Shown here: piece by piece, positions 49,273 to 61,700 of the stretch
Numbering within the stretch: position 1 is the stretch's first letter
How the letters are laid out: every line of letters begins with the position of its first letter
From: Norana najaformis
Taxonomy: Eukaryota > Annelida > Clitellata > Crassiclitellata > Hormogastridae
Direction of reading: 5' to 3'
NCBI GenBank assembly: GCA_964023275.1
Contig: OZ029918.1
Span: forward strand, 14,764,355 to 14,828,354
DNA: 64,000 nt
Position numbers and translations under genes: made by a program
The notes under the pieces: model-generated
The model's database searches: none
Told to the model about the DNA's origin: nothing
What the model saw: the letters and a program-made list of their open reading frames with translations, nothing else

Positions 49273-52200
49273 ACAACAACTTATTCTCAGGTGATTTCTG
49301 TCATAATGCGATCATGGACATCCATAGATTCAAAATTTAATTTTAGAACCAAGCGTTGTTATTATCCAAACTCAACATAACATGGCATTTGATGTGGTTT
49401 CAAAAGTTAGCATCATACAGAGGTTCAACTGTACAATAATCTTCATCAGCAGCAGCAGTTCTTGATGCTGGCCTTTTAGCGACAATGAGAGTGAATGAAC
49501 GATCTTCATTCTTTTCTGCACATACTAATGTTTAGTCCAAGTCTTGTTTTCTCTTCATTCATACTGCCTATCCAACTTAGTCATGGTCTCAGTATCATAA
49601 CTTCAAATATCAGGCCTCCATAGATTGTTAAACTACTTCATGGTCTACTATTTCTCTTTCCTGTAAATCTTGCATGTAGTGCTTTGTGTAGAATTTGGTC
49701 CACTGGCATATTTTCTAAATGAGCAAACCCTTGAAGTCATCACTGAACGATTTCATCCACCATAGTCTTTTCATGTCCAAGGACTGCCTTATTTCTTCAT
49801 TATAATTTTTTGCTGTCTTGAGCTTCCTGCAACCAAACGTCTGTTGAAATAATTATGTATCTGCCACTATATGGTACCAGTATACAGGCATAAACTCTTT
49901 GAAGGCAACTAGGTTCCTCAATAATTCAGATGTTAGGTTTGAGCCACCTGCCCTAATATTTTCCTGAACTGACTTCAACATAGCCATGAACCAAACAGCT
50001 GCCTTTTTGCTGATGTAACTTGCTTGTGCCCAATCGTCAACAAACAATTAAAGGTTAGGCTTTCAGCACGGCAGGCCAGATCTGTAAGCTTAGGCCCACC
50101 CATCCCAAAAACAATAATATTATCATAATTAAATATAATAATAACATTATCATAATAATTATGTATTGTTTCTGAGGATCATATGTCTCTCAGTTAAAAA
50201 TACTAATAATAAATGCAAATGTAATAATAATAATTAGTAGTAGCAGCAGTATTTCCATGCAAAAGATTAAGTCCCAAGGGCAAGATGGATAAAATATATT
50301 GCAGAGACTTGTTTAATCCTCCCACAGGACGAGTATTCTTGTCCCCAAGACCAACTGGAAAGATCCTCAGGCCATTATGGAGGGTTTTAGAGATGAGGCC
50401 TGATTTTCTCAAAGTAATATTTGTACTCCAGTTTAATTTTATTATTCCTGACTGATTATATCTACCTTGGCTTAGAAAAATTAATAATGATAATATTAAT
50501 ATGTAATGTAACAAAACAATTATATAGCACCCTTCAAGCACGTCCCAAAAGGACTATTTACAAGGCTATATAACTGATCTAAACAAGTGTTACTTAAGGT
50601 AAACAGAAAATGTGTGCTGAGCTGAATCAATTGAAACAGTGTGCATGTTTAAAGGAAGATAGTTCCAGGAGGAAGGTCCAATGCACAAGAAGACCCGATC
50701 AGTTCGCAATGCTATGCAGAAGCGAGGAACCTGTAAATCCTCATGAGCAGCAGAGCATAGTGATTGGCAACTATGCTGACTCATAACTGGAACACAAAGC
50801 TCTTTGATGTATGTTGATGCAGGGCCTACCATCACTGATCATCCAAGCAGAATCAAATCCGTTCTTCCACAGAAAGCCAGTGCAGCATTTCTTTCATATA
50901 TATTCAGATATATATGTGAGTATTTTGGCTGGTTGGCCACTACTCAGATGGCATTGTTGACAATCAGTTGGAGCCGACATATTCTGAACTTTGGCAGTCC
51001 TCCTAGGATAGAGTTACAGTAGTCAATCCGTGTCAGCATGAATGAATGAACTAGGGTCATGGCACCACTGAAAGTAAGGTTACACTGTAAGATGTAAGCC
51101 TGTGATTCCCTGGCTGGAATCGACAACTCATATTCTGCAATCTGGGCAAGCTTCTGGACGGAGAACTATAAATGGCTGACCAGATGCATCAAATATTGGT
51201 CATTCGATGCAATATATGCCATTTAATGCTGCAAAGCCCCTCCAATCTAAGCTAATCTAATGACTTCTATAGCACCGTTATCATAATGCCAAAGGCATCA
51301 ACTGATGGTCGCTGGGACCAACTGATGTTTATTCTGAAGTGCCATGGTTATTGTAATTTCATCTTCTCAGGCCTGCTGAAGTTCTAAATAAATCAGTTTC
51401 TGTCCGTCCTCAACTGTACCCTCTGACTACTTTGCCAATCTGCCAAAGTTCTGACATATATAAGATTATATGCAGGACACACTCCACTGGCTCCCTGTTC
51501 AGGAGGGAATAAACTTCAAGATTCTCTTCCTGGAGCAATCATATTGGCACTGCACATCATATTATTCACCAGCTGGATCACATCCAAATGCAGTCCAGCT
51601 GTGGTGCCCTCTGGCTCTACGGCTGAACCATGTCCATTACAAAGATGATGATGATGATCATCATCATCAGAAATGAGTGGAGAAACTGCTTTACCTGATG
51701 TCTATACCTGCAAAAAAGGACTATGTACCAAGTAAACATACTAAGAATGCACCTGAGTGGGCCTAACCATTCTCAATATACTTGATTCAAAGTTCTGCTG
51801 TATACATATTATATATATATATATGTATATACATATCAGCATTCACACATATATACACACATATACACACACCACCCACAAATATACACCAAACTGGAGG
51901 GATGATTATGTCATGCATGTCACAGACAGACCAGTGAATGCCTTTGAGGTAAGGCATGACCAGGAGGTGCAGGAATACAATATCAATTTCTTTGTGTACA
52001 TATGTGTGTGTGTGCATATATAGATCTGTATAAAGTTATATGTATACATTATGTCTAGGCCACACACTGATTAACCTATTTATGCATACATGTATTGTAT
52101 GTCAATATATGGATAGATATGTGTGCATATCTACCTGCAATATCTCAGGGAACATGTAATAAGCAGATGTACATGCAGATACATAAATTATTACAATTAT

Positions 52201-52492
52201 CATGTGGTTTTATGTGGGCACTTGATCACAAGTGCAGCCTACAGAAAAAACTTGTCTGTGTCATATCTGTTTTTCTGTCTCTGAATGTCTGTCTTTGTCT
52301 TTCCACTGTTTGCCTGTGTCATTGTTGCTTTTCTTAGTCTGTCTGTCTGTCTCTCTATTAGCCTGTCTCTGTCCAGGCTTTGTCTCTCTATCTCAGACTC
52401 TCCCTATTTCTGTCTTTTTCTCTACCTCTATCTCTGTCTGCTGTCTATCTCAGTCTCTCTCTGTCTAGGCTCTACATCTATGCATGCTCTTG

Positions 52493-52550
<58 letters not shown>

Positions 52551-54689
52551 GTTTTCTCTTTTAGTCTGTCTATTTGTCCCTCTCCTCCTACACTGAATCT
52601 GCCTAATCTTGTAACCTTCTTGCTTCTCTGCCGTTCTTCATCTTACTCATAAGAAACGGCACATGCCTGTACCACCTTATTCCCAGGTTTAATGACTGAC
52701 TGACCTTAACTTTCAGCTAACAAAGGTTATGTCACAAAACAAAACAGTTAGTTAAAGCAAGAACTCATTTATTATGCTCCTTTACGAATAATTACCATCC
52801 TATGAGTGCCACTAGGCTAACTGCTAAAAAAATTGCAATAGTCTTTCACCTAAAGTTGTATCTTGGGTTTGTGTGCCATGTTTAACTAATTAAATTCTGA
52901 GCAATTTAAGGCTACACATTTCAGCTGAGAGATCCTTCAAACCCAAGACCTTAATGCCAATTAATTTTTTTTTTACAGAAGCAGGACTTTGCAGAGACTG
53001 GAAGAGTCCCCGATCATTTCCAGGTTCAGAGGAGTCTTGAATAATAAATTCTGGAAAAGTGCCTGTAGAACATATGCTTGAGATCACACAGCTGTTCAGC
53101 CAGAACAAAATGTCCTAAGTAACGAGCTTCATGATAGGGCCTTAGCAGAAGCATGTAGGAAAGTTCAAATTCTTTACCTTAATTTATCTTACTTTACCAT
53201 GGTTCAAGAATCTTTTCTCAGAAATGCCCAAACACTACCTCATTCCAGGAATAGATACATTTAATTTAATAATTAATAATAATTTAATTTAATGCATTTC
53301 AAAGAGTTCCGAACTCTTTGGCTAGAGCTGTAACTGATGAGCATATACTGCTCTACTTAACTCTTTGCATCAGCTTCCTGTTGAGAAAGGATCCGTTTCA
53401 AATGGAACTTAATGTTTATAAAACACGGAACTTTGGCCAGCCACAGTACTTAAAATCAGTCCTCTCTCTAAAAACTTATCGTTAGTCAACCAGGTCATCT
53501 AGCTGCCTTCCTCTGGTTGTGTCAAAAACTATAACTGTTTGTGGTAGATAAACTCTTTCAGTTGTTGGACGAAAATTCAGAATTCTCCGCCTGCATCTGT
53601 TCGTTCTGTTCAATCTCTTGTGTCATTTCGGTCTCAACTTAAGACTCACCTTTTCGGTTGGCTTACCCACCAAAAGCTACCCTCCTCTCTGTTTCAGTGG
53701 ACTGAGTTTCTGGTTTTGGTGCACCATCGGTTGATGCCATGACACTGGCACCATAGAACTTAACTCAGCAGACCATCAGGCTTCATGGCAATTCCAAACA
53801 ATACAAAGACAAAGTTATAAAAAGCAACAAACATCAACTACATTGCAGAAATACTATTATTAAAACATATACACTGGTATCTGTGTATGTTGGTATTTGT
53901 TTTTATTCGACTGGCTAAACATCAACAGTATAGCCTTCCCAGATAGCGACAGGAATAGAGCACTGCATGCCTAACAGGAAATATACAAAAAAGCAATTAA
54001 GTAATCAGTAAGAAACAGTAACATGTCTGATGGGTGGAGAGGTATCGCAATCTGGAAAACTCTGAGAAAGGCATTTGTACATTCGGTTGTGATTCATGAA
54101 CATAACTTTGTAGATCCGAATGACACTGAGGTACACACACAATGTGGAGAACATGTGAATAAGCGTCAAAAGCAAACTGAAAAGACAATTTGGCAAATTT
54201 TGATATGTTTCCCCATGTATATGAGGGACTTTCCATGATGTAGTAGCGCAGTTTCATAGTAAACACATCCTCTCAAACTTTATTTTGTGCATTGTCCCAA
54301 ACTTAAGCCATTTAATAATTGTTTGGAACAAATAAAAGTATTTTGAAAAAGCTCAAGTGTTACTTTGTTAGTTACCGATTACTTACTTACTTTTTATTGT
54401 ATAATTCTATTCTGTGCAGGCAGAACTCTATTCTCTCACAATCTGTGGGGGCCATATTGTTGAAATGTAACTGGTCGATTGCGAAAAATTACCATGTAGA
54501 TATAACAACTGGGCAGGTTCTGGTAGTAGGTTATGTGGTCCCTTTTGAGTTTTGCTTTCAACATTTTGTAACAGTGTCCCAGCATTTACTGGTTTGACGT
54601 TCAGTACAGTATGTTCAAACAAAGATTAATCACAGTAATTAACAGCCTAAGAAACTCACCGATTCTTTTCCAGTTCATTGTGTGAAGTT
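40988..54689 (-). CDS. MXD/MXI1-type MAX-dimerisation bHLH-leucine-zipper repressor, partial (5' exons missing)
   Basis: Four exons on the - strand: 54689-54660, 46839-46725, 44966-44783 and 41121-40988. Together they give 153 complete codons to the stop. MXD proteins pair with MAX on E-boxes and recruit SIN3 to oppose MYC (family knowledge). The spliced protein reads [15 protein letters not shown], then [12 protein letters not shown] and TRHTTLGLL, closely matching MXI1/MXD1 ([23 protein letters not shown]). The next exon keeps the 29-residue zipper spacing, ending [11 protein letters not shown] against EQRFLKWRLEQ, then a Ser-rich tail and DEVDV as in EEIEVDV. All phases agree across introns of 7820, 1758 and 3661 bp. 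The N-terminal SIN3-interacting helix was not found before 64000, so it probably lies beyond the edge. The 30-nt exon is as I recall it for MXI1. Confidence 0.88.
41300..43590 (-). mobile_element. Non-LTR retrotransposon (CR1/Jockey-like ORF2) in the last intron of the MXD-type gene
   Basis: The - strand gives [35 protein letters not shown], then [52 protein letters not shown], [27 protein letters not shown] and [20 protein letters not shown], ending [19 protein letters not shown]. That is the endonuclease-RT linker through the C terminus. The 5' side is truncated near 43590. AATAAATG and TGTA repeats mark the 3' end near 41300. Several frameshifts. It is sense to the host gene. Confidence 0.88.
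43591..44782 (-). other. Rest of MXD intron C
   Basis: A degenerate (ATAC)n array (43600-43825) abutting the LINE, then AT-rich DNA. The Val-rich frame extending from the zipper exon to 44586 is intron. Confidence 0.6.
43600..43825 (+). repeat. Interrupted (ATAC)n microsatellite
   Basis: ATACATAC units with ATTC and TAGATA variants on both sides of unique DNA, next to the truncated 5' end of the LINE. Confidence 0.75.
44783..44966 (-). CDS. MXD-type gene, leucine-zipper and Ser-rich exon
   Basis: The exon follows ATGCTGCAG (acceptor AG at 44968-44967). It encodes [29 protein letters not shown] and then a tail with [14 protein letters not shown]. The donor CCAG|GTGAGC is at 44783/44782, leaving phase 1. 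The open frame runs on to 44586 past this donor, but that extension is repetitive Val/Met-rich intron. The region before the acceptor carries degenerate GGTAAGG/ATGGTA repeats (plus-strand view 45000-45130). Confidence 0.85.
44967..46724 (-). other. MXD intron B (GC-AG), with degenerate GGTAAGG repeats
   Basis: Sense-strand ends are GCAAGT and CTGCAG. Plus-strand view shows GGTAAGGTAAG and TATGGTAGTGTGGTAAGGC-like units at 45000-45130 and again at 45505-45590. The 46220-46440 segment may be an old LINE scrap. No other exon seen. Confidence 0.55.
46725..46839 (-). CDS. MXD-type gene, helix-loop-helix exon; GC donor
   Basis: The acceptor is TTGTGTTCTTTCAG at 46840. The 115-bp exon encodes [17 protein letters not shown] and [17 protein letters not shown], i.e. 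helix 1, loop and helix 2. The 3' border is ATCAAG|GCAAGT (46725/46724), a GC-type donor with otherwise ideal consensus. Splicing there in phase 0 restores the zipper alignment exactly. No GT donor lies at the right place and phase. Confidence 0.9.
48190..48290 (-). mobile_element. Possible tRNA-derived SINE fragment
   Basis: On the - strand CAGTGGCACAGTTGGTTAAG and GTATCAGATC resemble a tRNA A-box region; no B-box could be placed, so confidence is low. Confidence 0.25.
48270..49030 (+). mobile_element. Retroelement 3' end with zinc-binding and endonuclease-like module, copy 2
   Basis: Plus frames read [49 protein letters not shown], then after a TTAC array (48561-48581) NNCK, stop, [53 protein letters not shown] and KYLTW. 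The order and spacing are the same as at 32019-32796, but the copies are broken at different places, so they are independent insertions. The GKRPD and LTW residues match the endonuclease-like segment. Confidence 0.75.
49237..49282 (+). repeat. (CAR)n microsatellite
   Basis: ACAACAGCAACAGCAGCAGC followed by CAA units; intronic. Confidence 0.9.
49540..49830 (-). mobile_element. LINE C-terminal scrap
   Basis: The - strand reads [20 protein letters not shown] then FTGKRNSRP, resembling the GHVLRMPDDR..GKRKRGRP end of non-LTR ORF2. Short and degraded. Confidence 0.4.
50505..51180 (-). mobile_element. L2-like LINE, 5'-truncated
   Basis: The - strand reads [19 protein letters not shown], then [34 protein letters not shown] and [11 protein letters not shown], i.e. 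the region from after the palm domain to the C terminus of L2-type ORF2. It has two or more breaks. A tail with TATATAATTG is near 50520. Confidence 0.85.
51245..51660. mobile_element. Composite LINE fragments
   Basis: 51245-51345 is a reverse-oriented CCATCGACT-type tail (GACTTCTATAGCACCG, CAACTGATGGTCGC). 51465-51630 is a forward C-terminal piece ([20 protein letters not shown]). A short GAT/ATC array (51646-51668) follows. Confidence 0.65.
51661..53289. other. Intronic stretch: TA/CA arrays and long CT array
   Basis: TATA/CACA arrays (51800-51870), TGTCTGTCT-rich DNA (52260-52480) and a (CT)n array (52497-52551). Ser/Leu-rich frames here are array artefacts. Confidence 0.6.
52497..52551 (+). 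repeat. (CT)n microsatellite
   Basis: More than 20 CT units, in a wider TCTG/TCTC-rich segment. Confidence 0.95.
53290..53775 (+). mobile_element. LINE C-terminal end with CCATCGGTTGATGC tail
   Basis: [11 protein letters not shown] near 53370, [14 protein letters not shown] near 53640, then the tail GCACCATCGGTTGATGCC and CTGGCACCATAGAACTTA. It is heavily degraded between. Confidence 0.6.
54660..54689 (-). CDS. MXD-type gene, 30-nt microexon (basic region)
   Basis: On the - strand, TATTGCAG precedes 54689 and GTGAGT follows 54660. The 30 bases read as one base, nine codons TSHNELEKN and two bases CG. Joined to the A that opens the next exon they give CGA, so the protein continues NRRAHLR. 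This is the DNA-contacting basic region of the bHLH domain. It is far too short for ORF-based detection and was found by searching for the conserved NELEKNR. Confidence 0.88.
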
Positions 54690-55096
54690 CTGCAATACAG
54701 AAACACCAAATTTTAAATAAATATACACTCTACACTATGAATAAAATATACATGAATCCAGAAATCACATAGTTATGCTTACCTATTCACTGTGACAGTA
54801 TATATTTTAGATGTTAAAATGTAAAGATAAACAGAATAAGACATTTGAGAGATATATGCAGAAAAACACACATACATATTAGGTTTAAGAGGGTTATTTC
54901 TAGGCTGCTTCCTCTATACCCCATCCCTTCAATACAAAGCTCTCAGGCGTTCAGGAGTAAAGCTTTATTATGGCCGGATGAGATCCCACTGATTGGCAAA
55001 TCCTGTGGCTGCCTCTTCCAATGTTTGGAATCACCAAAGAAGTAGGAAACCCCAGGCCAAAGAGTCACAACACAGACAGAATATATGCCTAATATG

Positions 55097-55127
<31 letters not shown>

Positions 55128-58049
55128 CATATATAATAACATACATTTACTACACTCACTTCTATAAATAAAATTATGTATATTATATATAAACAGACTA
55201 AACCTGACAGGAGCACTGGACTTGACAAATGACTGACAAAATGGAGATCAATTATTCGCACCCATTGCCACCAAATGACTGGCTTCATGAACTGATGATA
55301 ATGATGATAATGATGATGATTATGCAACACAGTATATACAGAGTGTTACATATGTATAACCATCATGTATAAATGTGCTATATAATTGTCACATAGTAAT
55401 GAGCTACATAACTGACATCACTACGAAATGCACACTGGACACTAAGTCTGACTACAAGCAATGTCCTCAGAAAGACATTCAATTGTAGTAGTGGAATTCT
55501 TGTAGTTGCCGCTGATGTTTGACTTTAGATCTTGATGTCTCAATAAAGTTCATAAACATGTTAAATTAGAAAATATCTAGTTTTATTAATATCAACTACA
55601 CCCAGATGTTACACAGAGGAAAAATAATTCCATTGCACCCATCAAATGGCTGGCTTCAGAAAATGATGATGAAACGATGATGATGGTGATGATAGATAAA
55701 CAGGAAAATCATTCCATTCAGATCTTGGCTTATTACAGAACCCTATGCAGTTTGAATCCTGTTTCATATATAAAATGTCTTCTTCTTATTATTATTATTA
55801 TCATGTTATGTTCAGAGTTCACTGCTGAACTCAGGAACCAACTGTTGTTGTTGCTGCAGTTGTCATATTGTGCTTTAGTTTAGCTGAAATATCCAAGAAA
55901 CTCAGAATCATTACGTGATAGAGAAATATTCTTGTTAGAGGAGCTTAAGAAATGCGTAACCACCTGACCATAATACTCTCTGGGATGACACAGGCTACAA
56001 GTTAGGCACACACACATTTTATGGCATTATGGTGTGTCTGCATGTAGGTATGCTTGTATGCAATAAATCCAGTAGGAGTTCAGAGATTGGTAAACAGGCA
56101 AACGGCTCCAAAAAGAAAGACAGACTGCCTAAGAGACAGAGGAACATATATAGACAGGCAGAGAAATAAAGACAGAGAAATGGGTATAGGATAGAGACAC
56201 ACAGAGAAACTGAGAGGGAGGTACAGAGACAGAAGATTGGTTCTCCTTCTTAAATTGTGGACTCATATGCATGGAATAAAAATAAACATCAAGGAAGTGA
56301 AAACACTGGAAATCGGTTGGACAGACGAGAACTCAACAGATACCAAGACATAGACAGATCCCAAGAATACATTTTCAAATGCAGACACACACAATCACAC
56401 AGTTGCAAATGCATCATCATCATCTGTTTTTCCTTGGCTCCAATTAGACCCACAATGGTACCAAGCCAAACATTCAAGAAGTCTCTTTGAGGTAAAAATC
56501 CTGGAGCAACAAAGAGAAAGGCAGTTAATTCGTCAACAGCACAACCAGACAAACAAACTGTCCAGCATTCAAGTCATCCACAGTAAGTCAGGTAAGGCAA
56601 TGTGAAGCTCACTTATTACATTCCACTATCAACATGAATCCTCAAAGCTATGACGTCGAGAGGGTTGAAGGATCTGTCAGCCAAGGCACAAACATTACAA
56701 CAGCAATCCAACTACCAGACAACCTACTTTATGGGTTACAAGGCGTGACAAAGAATTGCCAATTTCACATCATGAAACAGCAAGACTTAAAACCCTGAAT
56801 TCAGAAGTGAAAGTCAAACATATTTAGCAGTTTAGCACCCAGCCCCCTCCAAGCAATGGTTATTATAGCTAAGTTCAAGCCAGTGGTTATTCAGGCATCA
56901 TAACCTTTATAAAATATTTTTGCTTGTTGGAGAGACACCATATACAAACAATCTAATCATCTCACTAAGTGGTCTGCCTGTCATCATATGATCTTGCTGA
57001 ATTTGGACGATCACCTGACTATCTCCAGATTCAAACTTCTAGGTTCTGTGCCTCAATATAATAGACTGCTAAAAGCATCTTCAAAATGCACATTTAAAAA
57101 ATTTAAGGATTTAAATTCTTACATTCAACCATCGGCTAATTATTGTTCTAACTTTGCAAGTATTCTCTCAATTTCTAAATTAGTTGGGAATGGATAAATT
57201 GTTTCACTGCAGCAAAAGAAATGCTTGTGTAATTTAATAACTGAATAAGTCCATAGCCTTTATTATTCACTTGTTATTCATTCCACTGGATAAAGGTTGT
57301 CATTGTTGTAGAAGAAATGCTTGTGCTTAGTAGTCCCAACACCAACAGCAATGCCATATGCTGAAAATTTGGTGAGAATATGACAAATATCCCCATATGG
57401 GCTCCACATATCCTACATATGAGCCTATATGTCCTACATGTCCATTCCTACATTTCGGCACATATATAGCCTTCATTATATAACGAGTACATGTCATGAC
57501 TTACAAATGCAGTCAGAGGAATAGTTACTGCCAAAATAAGGCTAATAAGCATTTCACTAAACAAAAATCATACCATAGGTAGTTCATAGTAGAGGGCTTT
57601 CATTTACATAAGCTTCAAGTGCTTACAGGTGCCCTAAAGAACCTAAGTATGCCACATGCCACAATATTATACCAACTGAGGAACAAGTTCTTCTTTTCCA
57701 GTTTGTCCACCATGATCTGCACTTTGAACAGCACTGGACTAAGACACTCTGCAGAAGTAACTGGATAAACACACAGAACAAGGGCCTTGACATACAGCAA
57801 ATAACCTTCAGATTTCTGATGATACAGATTTCAGGCAAATGCTCAATAGCATGTTACAAATTGAAACTCTGACAGCAATACACAGATGCAAGAACATTTT
57901 GGATATTGATCAAAACGGAACACAAAATGTGCAACATGAGAAATGATGAAAGCCATGCCTGCAGTGAAGGATAATGAAACACTGCACCATAAAAGATATT
58001 GGAAATCTGGCACACACAAACACACATACAAACAGACATAATAGACAGT
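54690..58049. other. Gene-free (probably MXD intron): AT-rich with TA and GAT arrays
   Basis: TA array (55095-55130), GAT/ATA patches (55300, 55670). I searched the - strand for the MXD SIN3-interacting helix (LLEAAEFLERRERE-type) and did not see it. Short frames lack motifs. Confidence 0.45.
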
Positions 58050-58130
58050 CATGGGATGCACAACAGTCTAGTGGGTAACATGCTGGACTGCAAACCAAGA
58101 GCTCCTGAGGTTCAAATCTCCACCAAGGTT
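58050..58130 (+). mobile_element. tRNA-derived SINE, tRNA-Cys-like
   Basis: GTCTAGTGGGTAACATGC, CTGGACTGCAAACC (GCA in anticodon position) and GAGGTTCAAATCTCC (B-box) are in tRNA order, but acceptor stems do not pair. Head of a SINE or a tRNA pseudogene. Confidence 0.5.
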
Positions 58131-58239
58131 GAAAGATGTTTCATAATGAAAGTGCATGAGGAAGAAATGGACTTGGAAGTGATTAAATATAAGAGTGTAA
58201 AACCTTCAAGGCAGCGTGCTGAAGCAGCGAAAAGGCTAA

Positions 58240-58745
58240 CTCAACCTTAGGTATGAACAAAAGGACAATAGTTAGCAGAGACAAGGATACAATAGTAAAG
58301 TTGTACAAATCACTGATGAGGTCAAAGTAGGAATATTGCAACCAGTTATGGAATCCATATATCTGAAATATGACACAGAACAACTGGAGAAAGTGCAAAG
58401 GAGAGCTACCAGTATGGTTCAGGGTTATAGGGACCTGTGCAATGAAAAAAGGTTGAAAGGGTGAGGGTTAACAACAATGGAGAGAAGGAACAGAGGAAAC
58501 CTACCTGAATCTTATATTATTACCACTGGAAAGGAGGCAGCGCAGTTCGAGAAGTTCTTCGAAATAGTACCAACAACGCCATTTATAAGAAATTATTTAA
58601 GAAACTGAAAGAAACATTTGGGCAGAGTTTTTAGTGCAAGAATTGTAGACTTGTTGAATGGTTTGGAAGACAGTTCTCAGCGGACACTGCCACAGCCTTG
58701 AAGAAGAAGCTGGGCAAGATTGGCTGTTACAGGTAAGCATTTCTG
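58240..58745 (+). mobile_element. CR1/Rex-like LINE C-terminal relic
   Basis: VKLYKSLMRS, then EYCNQLWNPYI, EQLEKVQRRAT-like, YRDLCNEKRLKG, GLTTMERRNRGN and RIVDLLNGL can be followed over frameshifts. This is the conserved region after the palm domain in CR1-like ORF2. Confidence 0.75.
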
Positions 58746-61700
58746 GTTAATTTGTAGTTGTTCTGAACAGGTTGTGTCTTGTAAACCACTTAAAACCCTA
58801 GTCATGTTACGTTAAGACATTTCCAAAGAAATACAGGAGCCAGGCAAGCATTTTCCTGACAAAAAACACTAATCAGGCTAGGGTATAATATTACAATTCC
58901 TTACATCTCCTCAATCCAGAGTCAGCTAAGTGAGATCAAAAATCACAGGTGTTGACAAAACCACCTGACAGGTACATTGGTGCAGGTGCACAAGGTCATG
59001 AGATCAAGCAGAAGCAAATAACAAAAATTAGTCGAAAGACCTAGGTTACAGATACTAACAGGAAAACTGCAAGAACTAAGAAACATCAGCAACAGAACTG
59101 AACATCAGCATCCAAGAAGCAGAGATCAAAACAGACACAAACATATAGAAATGAAACACAGAGCTAGTATTGGTAAATAGGCAAACTGTCAGTATTTATC
59201 CAAGCAAGTACTGAAAACTATCAATATTTAACTAAGCAAGTACAAAAACTGTCAGTATTTATCTGAGCAAGTACCACAAATCTTCTGTGTCTAACATTCA
59301 CCTGGACAGCGTATATACCCCATATATGTAATTGAATTCTTTCTTAACCCTCTGAGCTTGCTACTTTTGCCGACCAGCCACATATCTCATCACATAAAGC
59401 CACCCACTTGTATTTCTTCAGTCAGTTGCTTCGGATTTAATCCATTGTAATCTAATGAATATTTATGGTTCCGTTAGACTCACACAAAAGTAACCACTAT
59501 GTACATAACTCTAATTTAATGAATTCCCCAGAGCCACCGAGGCCATATAACAATACAAATGCTGATGCAATAAATCAAATTAAATAACCACAGATAAATT
59601 ATTAAAAGTAAATAAATACAATTATAATAAAGATCACTGATGACAAGAGGGACCAGCATTTTATCGGACTTTTAGTCTTGCTATGCAAATGCTCCACAAC
59701 AACTGATAAACTGTAACAACTGTAGCAATGAACAACAATCCCAAGCACAAACAGCCAAGTCCTCTGCTATAAATGAGACTACACTGCAACATCAACAACT
59801 TTCCGACTGTACTCAGTGAACTCAAGGCAGAAAGTTATTAGGCAAATAGTCAGCATCTGTACTGCAGAAAAAGATCTTCCGGACACTGATCCCGAAGCCA
59901 CGCCTTTAGCTGACTCAGCTCTAAACCCTACCTCGTAATTTGTCTCTCTGCATTCCATTTGGTCAAATGTTCAGGAAAAGAACAGCCACGCGTCAGCTTA
60001 CGGGTGCTCATCAGACGTTGAGATATCAAGGATTTCATAATTTCATTTATATTATATTATTCCCGGTAGAAGAAAACATGGAAGATGGCTATCAGATGTA
60101 CAGAGGTCCTTTCACAGTCTGTGTGTGTTTATGAGCATTTCTATGCATGTCTCTGTGTTCGCACTTGTGTGTTTCTGCACTAGCCTGTATTTACATGGTG
60201 TCATGGCCATATCCAATCTTCTGGAGCTTCACTTGATAGAAAAAACTGAACAGTACGATTACGCTGTACATCTAATAACTTGGAGTGATAGGCTCTGTAG
60301 CAGTTGTTTTCTGTTATCTGTACATTAAATTTCCCACCTAAATACCATTCTTCCTTCCTTGTTTACAAATGTTGGGTTTTCAGCATAACAGGCACTACAT
60401 GTACAGTTTTCACCTTCTTATTGTTATCATTCCTTACTTTAAAAAGCAACACATAATTCACCTTTAAAATTTATGGTGAATTTATGCCATGGTTTCAAAA
60501 TGTCAGTCGGCAACAGGGCTGTCTACAGTTTCTCCAAGCAATAGACCAGTAAACCTGGACAGAGAGAGTACTGTGCACTTTGACCAACTTGAAGATGTCC
60601 TTCAATTGGAAAGACCACGTTCTGCAAGTCTTTCTCAGTTGGTGTGATCCTTAAACTCAACCAACGATACTTGTAGTACGTATGACAGAGCTGGCAGTAA
60701 CAGGTTCATGTTGGTCCAGCGTGTTTTGGATTCTCAGTGCAGATCAAATCAAGTAGGGTGTAGATTATTTTGAATGTGAAGCACCTGCTGTCAGTTGGTA
60801 GGAGGTATGTCGGTGGGCATTCTGTGACACTTCGTGTTTGGCAGGAACTTTGTGATGTATGCAAGTACATGCAAAGCCACACAAATGGGTTGCCAACTGC
60901 CAACCATTCTGCCTACCTTTACCAGTGCCCAATAACAACTAAGTTACGAATGAAATAAATGCTTTAGCTGGACACCAAGTTCATGCAGAACAGTGCTCTT
61001 GACATAACCATCTTGAAAAGACTCAGCATACATATCCATAAACCTACCTTCAATGCTTCTGTCATGTACTTACAAGGCACTATACCAAATGTCTAGCTAA
61101 CTAAGTAACTAACTAACTAACTGTATACAATTTTGTATTTACATTAAGTTTATATTACAATAAAATACATGGTCTTTCTCCATTAATCTGCATAAAGACT
61201 TAATTTACAGTTATGCTCTAAGCCACTTTCACATTTATTCTAAATGGCTTACAGTATTTAAATGTCAAAATTACAATAAAGTTAAGAACCTTGTACTTAA
61301 AGAAGTTATATATGCCACAGTAGCACTAGACAACTTTTTCACTTATGTTAAAATTAGATCACAAAAGCCACTTTCTAAAAGATGACATCACTGACCAAAT
61401 GCTGAATTTGCATCCGAAATGCAAGTCTTTTTTTCTCATTATTTTTGTAAGTAGATAAAATCCAAACAATTGGCAAGAAATCAAAAAACTACAGAGTTCT
61501 TAGAACAACTCAAGTCAATGACTCAGCCTCTGAAAGTGAAAAAGACGCCATCTGTTGTCTGAGTCGGCACCAGCCTGTATACTATCAAGCCTTGCCTTTG
61601 GACTTGTCATGGTATCCTAACATCTGGCCTGATACGTATCTATGGATTCAGCTGTTTATTCTTCAGATCTCATATGTCTTATGTAATTCATCGTGGCTAG

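Larger units (their letters stand above)
46840..54659 (-). other. MXD intron A (7.8 kb)
   Basis: Sense ends are GTGAGT and TTCTTTCAG. It contains retroelement copies at 48270-49030, 49540-49830, 50505-51180, 51245-51660 and 53290-53775, a CAR-codon-like array, and a (CT)n array. Plus-strand frames (e.g. 47763-48171) show no family motif. Confidence 0.6.

Noticed and set aside
52232..52652. Overlapping Ser/Leu/Cys-rich plus frames
   Set aside because: Produced by TCTG/CT microsatellite DNA in an intron.
58050..58130. A tRNA-Cys gene
   Set aside because: Anticodon-like GCA and B-box are present, but the acceptor and T stems do not pair, so SINE head is a better call.
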